The translations under genes and the position numbers were made by a program. Shown piece by piece: positions 54,966 to 64,000 of a stretch of 64,000 bases of DNA. The notes below the pieces were generated by a model that saw only the letters and a list, made by a program, of their open reading frames with translations, had not been told where the DNA came from and did not search any database. The stretch's first letter is position 1. The number at the start of each line of letters is the position of its first letter. This stretch comes from Chionoecetes opilio (Eukaryota; Arthropoda; Malacostraca; Decapoda; Majidae): NCBI GenBank assembly GCA_016584305.1, contig JACEEZ010025354.1, positions 152,501 to 216,500 on the forward strand, given 5' to 3'.

Positions 54966-55589
54966 GACGTTACTTCAGAGTTTCTAGATGTCGTGTTCCG
55001 TTCCCGGGGCAGCACCAAGCAAGGCACGTGCACCGCCAGGAAGAGAGTGTACGAGGTGGTACAGTGTGTTTGTGCACGAACATTGCGTCAGCTACACAGG
55101 ACTGGTACGAGGAATCATGAAATATTGTTATGGTGATAAAAATGAACTCTTACTATACTTGTGCTTCAGTCCATCTATATGATTATGGACTGTTTTCTAG
55201 GCATGCACTTTCTTTCTTTTTTAATAATTGAAATAACAAAAAACATTTTCATCATTGCCAATACTTTCGTGCGTCAGGCAGTCTTTACTTAAGGAAATGG
55301 TGAAACAATTTTGTATTATGTTGAATGCTAAACTGACTGCGAAGAATATTAGTAAGGAGTGACATGCAACCAGACGCCACGCAAAGAACACGACACACAC
55401 AAATACAAGGTTGATAAGTACAAGCTGGTAACTAAGTTGTTGAGAAAAAGGAGAAAAAAAATAATAGATGTCCTTACAAAAAAAGTGTATTAGTGAGCGT
55501 GAAGGAGTGGTGGTGATGGTGGAGGCGGTGGTGAAAGTGGTGTTGCGTGAATACATTAGTGTTTGAAATCGAGTGTTTTTACGCGCTAA

Positions 55590-55592
<3 letters not shown>

Positions 55593-55628
<36 letters not shown>
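55593..55628. repeat. (GT)n microsatellite
   Basis: Pure GT. Confidence 0.95.
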
Positions 55629-55632
<4 letters not shown>

Positions 55633-55710
55633 TGCGTGTCGCGAATAGTGTAAGTTTCGTGCATGTGTTAATTTAAGTGCTGTTTGTATTTGAGGGGTGG
55701 AGGTGTCACG

Positions 55711-55856
<146 letters not shown>

Positions 55857-55960
55857 TCGATGGTGTCAAATGTGCGTGCACATGTTGGTGGGGCAGGTGT
55901 CTTGTATGTTTGGATTGTACGTGTCCTGTGTGTGTATATGGTATCAGGTGTCGCCATCGG

Positions 55961-56466
<506 letters not shown>

Positions 56467-56546
56467 TGAACATAATAACGTAATAAAATAAGGAAGCTAC
56501 AAGAGGCCGTTGGTGGTGGAGGCGGTACATGTGGTAGTTCCTGTTA
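56467..56546 (+). mobile_element. dispersed AACATAAG element, copy 2 (diverged)
   Basis: Starts GAACATAATAACGTAATAAA, then AAGGAAGCTACAAGAGGCCG, then a GGT/GGA-rich insertion in place of the usual CGAGACC, and ends ATGTGGTAGTTCCTGTTAC. Confidence 0.75.
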
Positions 56547-56710
56547 CACGCGGAAGTTCCTGTCGGCGTATTAGCCTATACGTCGAAGTCTACGTCGTCC
56601 TGGCCGTCGCACTTCAGTGGAAACGTTCTGATTATCATCAAGATGTATCACGACGGGCACCGACAGCCTATATATATGCGTGAAACTGTTGTGGCTTTGT
56701 ACAGACATAC

Positions 56711-56789
56711 CCAAAGACTACTGTAGTTTCCTTATTTTCTGATGTTTTATATGTAAAGACTACTTTACCATATATACAGTAGTCTTTGG
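56711..56789. repeat. nested hairpin, perfect 15-bp outer arms
   Basis: CCAAAGACTACTGTA at 56,711-56,725 and its exact reverse complement TACAGTAGTCTTTGG at 56,775-56,789. Inside, TATATGTAAAG can pair with CTTTACCATATA around ACTA, with one bulged base. Confidence 0.9.
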
Positions 56790-57959
56790 CATACCCTAGG
56801 CCGCGTGGCCCTAAGCTTATTTCCCTAAGTTTCCTGTGAAGCACGTGTGGGTGTATACGCGAAGTACTACCTGCCAGTCTGGATGTAGATCTCATTAGTA
56901 TTTATGCCGCAATAACATTATCACATCTTTTACTATAATAATCTGTCATTTCCTGGAAGTACTTGAACTAGCGGATACTGATAGTGTACTATCTTAAGAT
57001 AACAGCAGACATGTTCTCATCCACTTGCATTTTTATTTTTTCCTCACTACTCCCAGGATGTTGTTAAAACCTGCTTGATGTTTATATTTCCTGTTATATT
57101 AAATATGTAGTACATTGATTGAGCTTTATCTTATAGGAAAGCCTGTCACTCTAAGTAGACAGTGGAAGAATGAGAAAAACAGGCAGGTTTATGAAGGTTG
57201 ATAAAGGCGGCAGCGACGGGACGACTCACGACACTAACGAAGAAAATAAAAATACGCCAGGTTTGGCTTACTTCCGTCCTGAGAAAGCTATATTTTTAGC
57301 CTTGTAAAAATGATGCATTGCCATTCTGTTCCGGGGGTTGTGTCGGATCTATAACGATTTTCAGGTAGACGAGTTTTCACAAATATTCTAGGATGCGCTT
57401 TCCTGATCTCATGGCAGTTAATTTAGTAAAAATGTGGCTCCTTCTGACATTAATAACCTTCTAGGCTCTCCTGACGAGAAGGAAAGAAGTGGATTGAGAT
57501 GCGAGAGGCTTAGAATGATCAAGAGACTGACGCTGAGGAGGAAACACTCACTAGGAGGAAGTGAAACTGGTCTTTTTGTATACACGTGTACGAGTATATG
57601 CACAGAGGAAACTAAAGACAACGCTTAGATGATGACGCCAACACCAAACAACACAAAGCCTTCTCCTCTTCTATCTCCTTCCACATTATAAATAACACAC
57701 ACGTACGAGTACCATTCGTAGATGAGGAAATTCAGCACATCAGGATATAATATACACCTCAGAATATAGTCAAAGTACTTAATAATTGCGTCCTTAGGGC
57801 TACTTATACGTGTACCCAACACTACAACAGGGATCAACTTCCTCGCCAGGTGTTTCCACAAGTGTTGTGACCCCTGCAAGTGTCAGCATATGTTTCTCCA
57901 AAATTACAGTCAACAGCATTAAGTGCACGAAACATTATTCAAATGAGTTTCTTGGTAGC
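56790..57959. other. AT-rich unique stretch, no gene seen
   Basis: No repeat or motif to annotate. Confidence 0.5.
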
Positions 57960-58090
57960 CAAGTAGCCGCTCCTGGTTGTGCCGGATGGACAAGGGCCGC
58001 CCGCGAGGCCTAACGAGGGAGCAGGATGAGACCCCTTTTGCATAGCGGCCACACAAAATGGCCGCCGCTGCCTGAGCCTCCAGCCATGGC
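57960..58090. other. GC-rich pocket with YY1-like AAAATGGCCGCC
   Basis: The ATG at 58,058 lies in an AAAATGGCCGCC context, matching a YY1/Kozak-like word, but the frame is only four codons before TGA. Could be a promoter-proximal element or chance. Confidence 0.2.
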
Positions 58091-60125
58091 AGCCTGACCA
58101 CACAAAGAATGATGGGCTTATATCACACTATTTTGGTATACGTCATACGATCAGCGTTTAGGCAAATAAAACTATACTCAAGGAAGGACGAGGAAATGGG
58201 AACTTTCATTTACTGGAATCTTGGCTCAACACGAGTCATGAGCGTGACTGCCAGGGAAAAAAGAAAAGAAAAGCGATGCACAACAACAAACACTTATACG
58301 TTTAAGTGATCACAAGTGGTGTACGTTCACTTCGTCCCTGGTGCAAAAGGCCAATAGTGACGCACACGCTTAATAACACGTCTCGACAGTATAGCCTCAG
58401 AAAGACACGACTGACCACCATGATGTGATTACCAAAGAAATGTTCCTAGTTTGCTGTTTTCTCTCAACAACAACAACAAAATATTGCCCCTGGAAATCAA
58501 GGATACACTTACTTCTGTAGTTACACATCTCAGCGCTATATATATACGCATCATCCGACTTGCCAACAAATACGCGTCTCATACGTAAGGACTCCACAAA
58601 ATACACGTCTGTTAAATAAAGCGAAAACCGGAGTGAAAAGCTGCTTTACTTCGTAAAGACCTTTTCCACTCCCTTCATTTCTGCTTAAACGGTTCAAAGC
58701 CTTGTGATGATATCGTAACACCATTCATCTGAACAAAATATCACACTCTGCACAAGTCCTCTGCACAAGCACAACTCTGCACCTTCGAAAATGCACGGGG
58801 ATAATGATTCCGCTTACCTTTGTTTTCTTTGAGCATAAAGTTTTGGCCGGATCAGTCTTGAAACACTACACTATATAGTCGTGACAAGACCTGCCACAAA
58901 GTCACGACGGTCCCGCCAAAACTAAAGGACTAAAGGACTCTCTCGGCTTTGGGTCCCGCTATAGTTGTCGTGTCTTTCTCTCAGGCAATACCAAGGCCAC
59001 TATAAGGTGGAAACCGCTTATAGGAAGGTGTCGTCCGCATACTGGTTTGCCTTTCTTTCACCTTGGCAAACATAGATGGGCACGAACTCATTATTATTTC
59101 TTCACGAGTTACTTTGCTTATATCAATGTCAGACACAAGAGAGTGTGTGGTTTGCCTCGCCGCCACCTCGACCTCCTCCTACTGACACATGCTTGTGTGC
59201 AGTGCTCGAGGATCATGCTGCGGCGACCCTGAAGGCTTTCTGAGAGGTAAAAGCCTCTACGCCGTTCAAACATCATCTTAAGTACGTAGAAAGAATACAT
59301 ATATTTACTCATGTCGTTGAATGATATACGGTTATTGCTTACACTGGTAATTTGCTGCGTAATTTAGAAGAAAAAAACCATGAATTGATCCATTAACGGC
59401 GAGATAAAAAATATAATTATTACAGTTTCAAAACTGAACACAAGAATACACAAACTCATTCATCTCCGAAGGCACTGGCCTGCTCGCGACATCGTAGACA
59501 GAAAATGAACTGCTGATTAAAATTATAGGGGACACTAATCAAATATTAGCACCGGCAAAAAGTAGTTTCGTTTCACATGAGTTCAACTTTTATCGAAGCA
59601 AAATTGTAACTGAGTTTGATTTTGTGTGCGACATTGAAATGACTAAAATCACATTGCTATTCAAAATGATACAGCGAAATGAGATACTTATGATTTTGAA
59701 GCATGCTGCTATTAGAAGCGTGACCTTGTGAAACATATTCATAATGCATTACCTTTTGCAATAATAATGTTAGTAGCTGTCTTATAATGGAAATCCTTGC
59801 TAATTCGAGGATTGGTCCTGAGTTTCAATATAAAAAGAAATTCATTAAGACATGCCCATGACGTATCAATAACATGGCAGTCGAACAAAAACGCGGCCGA
59901 GATCACAGGTACAAAAAGACCAACGCATTCTAACCGGCCAAAACTAATTGAAAAAAAAAAAATCTTGGACGATATCTTATTCATTACTTACACACAGATA
60001 ACGAAATCATGTGTTTCTAAGTAGGAGACAGAGGAAACGCAGCAATTTCTTCAAAACTTCCTAATTTCTCTACACAATGAACTGTACTAAATCAGCTTTG
60101 ATGCAAGGACAACAGCGCCTCGGAA
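58091..60125. other. 2 kb AT-rich unique stretch
   Basis: A 10-bp duplication CTAAAGGA at 58,922-58,940 and no simple repeats. No gene supported. Confidence 0.5.
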
Positions 60126-60180
60126 ACACAAGAACACAAGGAAGCTACAAGAGGCCGCGAGACCCACACGTGGTAGTTCC
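60126..60180 (+). mobile_element. dispersed AACATAAG element, copy 3
   Basis: Reads ACACAAGAACACAAGGAAGC, then TACAAGAGGCCGCGAGACCC, then ACACGTGGTAGTTCC; about 90% like copy 1 over the shared 50 bp. It lies inside a frame that continues into the 60,221 candidate exon. Confidence 0.8.
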
Positions 60181-60220
60181 TAAAACCTCCCGTACTTCCA
60201 CCATCGACAGGAAAACCTTC

Positions 60221-60608
<388 letters not shown>

Positions 60609-60886
60609 CCTGTCAGTCTCGTACCTATATTTGACGCTCCTCTACTCAATGCTTATCAACCATTCATCAACACAGTAATACGTATAACTATAAAGAGGCA
60701 GCATGTATGGCGGTGGATATTATACACATTTCTTTATACTCAGGAACCTTTACCCATATTGCCACACGGAATGAAAATAAGATGAAAAAGACAAAAATTA
60801 GATACTTGCAGAGGCAGACATCGACGCTTCTCAATATGCGGGTTGGTGATAACACACATTCGGGAAAAGTATATGAATCTGCGATG

Positions 60887-61002
<116 letters not shown>

Positions 61003-61143
61003 AAGGATTATGATGATGATGTCTTCCGTTGCATTACGCATCGCCACCCTCTCGCTGCCCTACGCCACTACGCAAGCCTGGAGCACCCACACCCTTGCCT
61101 CCTGCCATCCTTCACCGTCTCCTGCTGCTGCTACTGCCTCAAT

Positions 61144-61216
61144 AGTAATGGTAATGGTGATGATGGTGATGATGGTGGTAATGGTGGTGGTAATGGTGGT
61201 GGTGATTGTGGTGGTA
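61144..61216. repeat. (GGT/GAT)n trinucleotide, imperfect
   Basis: GGT with GAT and AAT variants in a regular pattern. Confidence 0.88.
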
Positions 61217-62994
<1,778 letters not shown>

Positions 62995-63071
62995 CAAGAT
63001 CTATAGCCTTTTAAAGTATAGTATGTATTAAAGTATAGTATAGTATTAAGATAGTATGTCTATTAATCTTG
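62995..63071 (+). mobile_element. family 1 MITE-like element, copy C (77 bp)
   Basis: Left end CAAGATCTATAGCC, right end GTCTATTAATCTTG. Exact 8-bp flanking repeat GTAGCTCA at 62,987-62,994 and 63,072-63,079. Interior is built from AAGTATAGTATG-like units. Same orientation as copy A. Confidence 0.85.
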
Positions 63072-63249
63072 GTAGCTCACACATCAAAGAATATTCTGCA
63101 CATACGTGGAAGCGCCTAAACATCTCCCGCCCACCTCCAGCCTTTGCCTAAACAGCCAGCACGGTGGTCCCAGGATATGGCGTGTCTAAGCAGATACGTA
63201 AAGACAACGTAGTGTGTAAGTAATTGACAAAAATGAGTGCTTACTGATG

Positions 63250-63301
63250 TGTTTGTGTGTGTGTGTGTGTATGTGTGCGTGGTGTGTGTGTGTGTGTCTA
63301 A

Positions 63302-63364
<63 letters not shown>

Positions 63365-63387
63365 TGTATGTGTGTGTGTGTATGTGA

Positions 63388-63429
<42 letters not shown>

Positions 63430-63447
63430 CTGTGTGTGTGTGTGTGT
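63250..63447. repeat. (GT)n microsatellite, many interruptions
   Basis: GT blocks separated by ATGT, GAAT, CTAA and GACT breaks; an older array than those at 60.4 and 60.9 kb. Confidence 0.95.
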
Positions 63448-64000
63448 TAAGTTCGGCGGAAGCTCTTGTGGTCGGTAAGCAGGAAACAGTTGAGGTAGCT
63501 CAGTGATCAGAAGCAAATGGACAGCTTCTGTTCATCAATTCATAAAAGACAACATAGCTACGAATATTGAACTTCGAATATTATACTACAAAGATATAAG
63601 CATGTATATTATGTTTAGTTTTTTATGTCTATTATGTCTATGCCTTCGAGCGAAATATAATCATTATCATTATTATTATCATAATTATTATTATTATTAT
63701 CCTTACATCGCAAGTTTGCAAATCTGCCTCATTTACAATTACGGGGGAAAATAAAACACTGAAATTGTAAGAGCATAAGCGAGTCGTGAAAGTAAAAACA
63801 TGTAATTTCAGCGATGATAGACAAATAGTTCACAAAGTAGGAAATTCTACCAAAAAATATAGATTATACGAAAAGAAAAAAAAGATTAATGTAAGAAATA
63901 TGTAAATGAAGCATGTAATGGAGCAAAATACCCCATTATAGAAAACTAAGTAAAGAGCACACCTTTGAAAACACAGGAGATAATGAAGCTAAATAAAGGA
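63448..64000. other. AT-rich unique stretch, no gene seen
   Basis: A short ATT/ATC run at 63,659-63,700; nothing else. Confidence 0.5.

Overview
The window looks like non-coding DNA from an arthropod nuclear genome, most probably a decapod crustacean. Three things point there. Long, nearly pure dinucleotide arrays, (GA/CT)n and (GT/CA)n of 50-300 bp, recur about every kilobase in the first 40 kb. Trinucleotide arrays (GGA, ACT, TAG, CCT) are mixed in. A short dispersed sequence with AACATAAG-type ends is present in three copies, and I recall similar ends from decapod shotgun data (recollection only, not checked). There is no operon structure, no phage or plasmid gene, no CRISPR array, and I recognise no rRNA or tRNA gene.

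Layout. 1-40 kb is extremely rich in simple repeats; most of the long open frames there are translations of those repeats (Ser-Leu, Arg-Glu, Cys-Val, Thr-His, poly-Glu) and not genes. The most striking array is an ACT-type trinucleotide block of about 680 bp at 7.8-8.5 kb. The longest pure dinucleotide array is (GA)n at 24.58-24.87 kb. From about 40 kb onward arrays become sparser, and 46.1-50.2, 51.1-55.6 and 56.1-60.4 kb are mostly AT-rich, array-poor, single-copy-looking DNA. Minisatellites with longer units occur at 18.79 kb (30 bp x 8), 36.4 kb (21 bp x 4), 39.4 kb (about 25 bp x 5), 47.1 kb (25 bp x 3) and 48.4 kb (31 bp x 5).

Mobile elements. I found two families of small non-autonomous elements by terminal structure. 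Family 1 has three copies (17.58, 24.10, 63.00 kb), only 58-107 bp long, with ends CAAGATC/CAAGATT and 8-bp flanking direct repeats. Family 2 has one copy (29.56 kb) with TTAA at both ends and CCC(C/T)TT inverted termini, like a piggyBac-derived MITE. The dispersed AACATAAG sequence (35.76, 56.47, 60.13 kb) is a third, unclassified family; one copy ends in a perfect 20-bp palindrome.

Genes. I cannot name any gene. A few stretches have gene-like parts and are listed at low confidence: a possible two-exon secreted peptide (41,655-42,083), two further signal-peptide-like first exons (16,993 and 60,221), a possible terminal exon on the minus strand (48,514-48,745), a GC-rich possible first exon with a consensus donor (12,560-12,847), and a 61-bp GT-AG intron-like stretch on the minus strand (6,007-6,067). 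None is supported by homology I can recognise, so nothing can be said about genes working together. Candidate regulatory stretches are a TAAT-rich segment at 25.2 kb, a cluster of POU-like octamers at 38.7-38.9 kb and a GC-rich CCAAT-box region at 45.1-45.9 kb.
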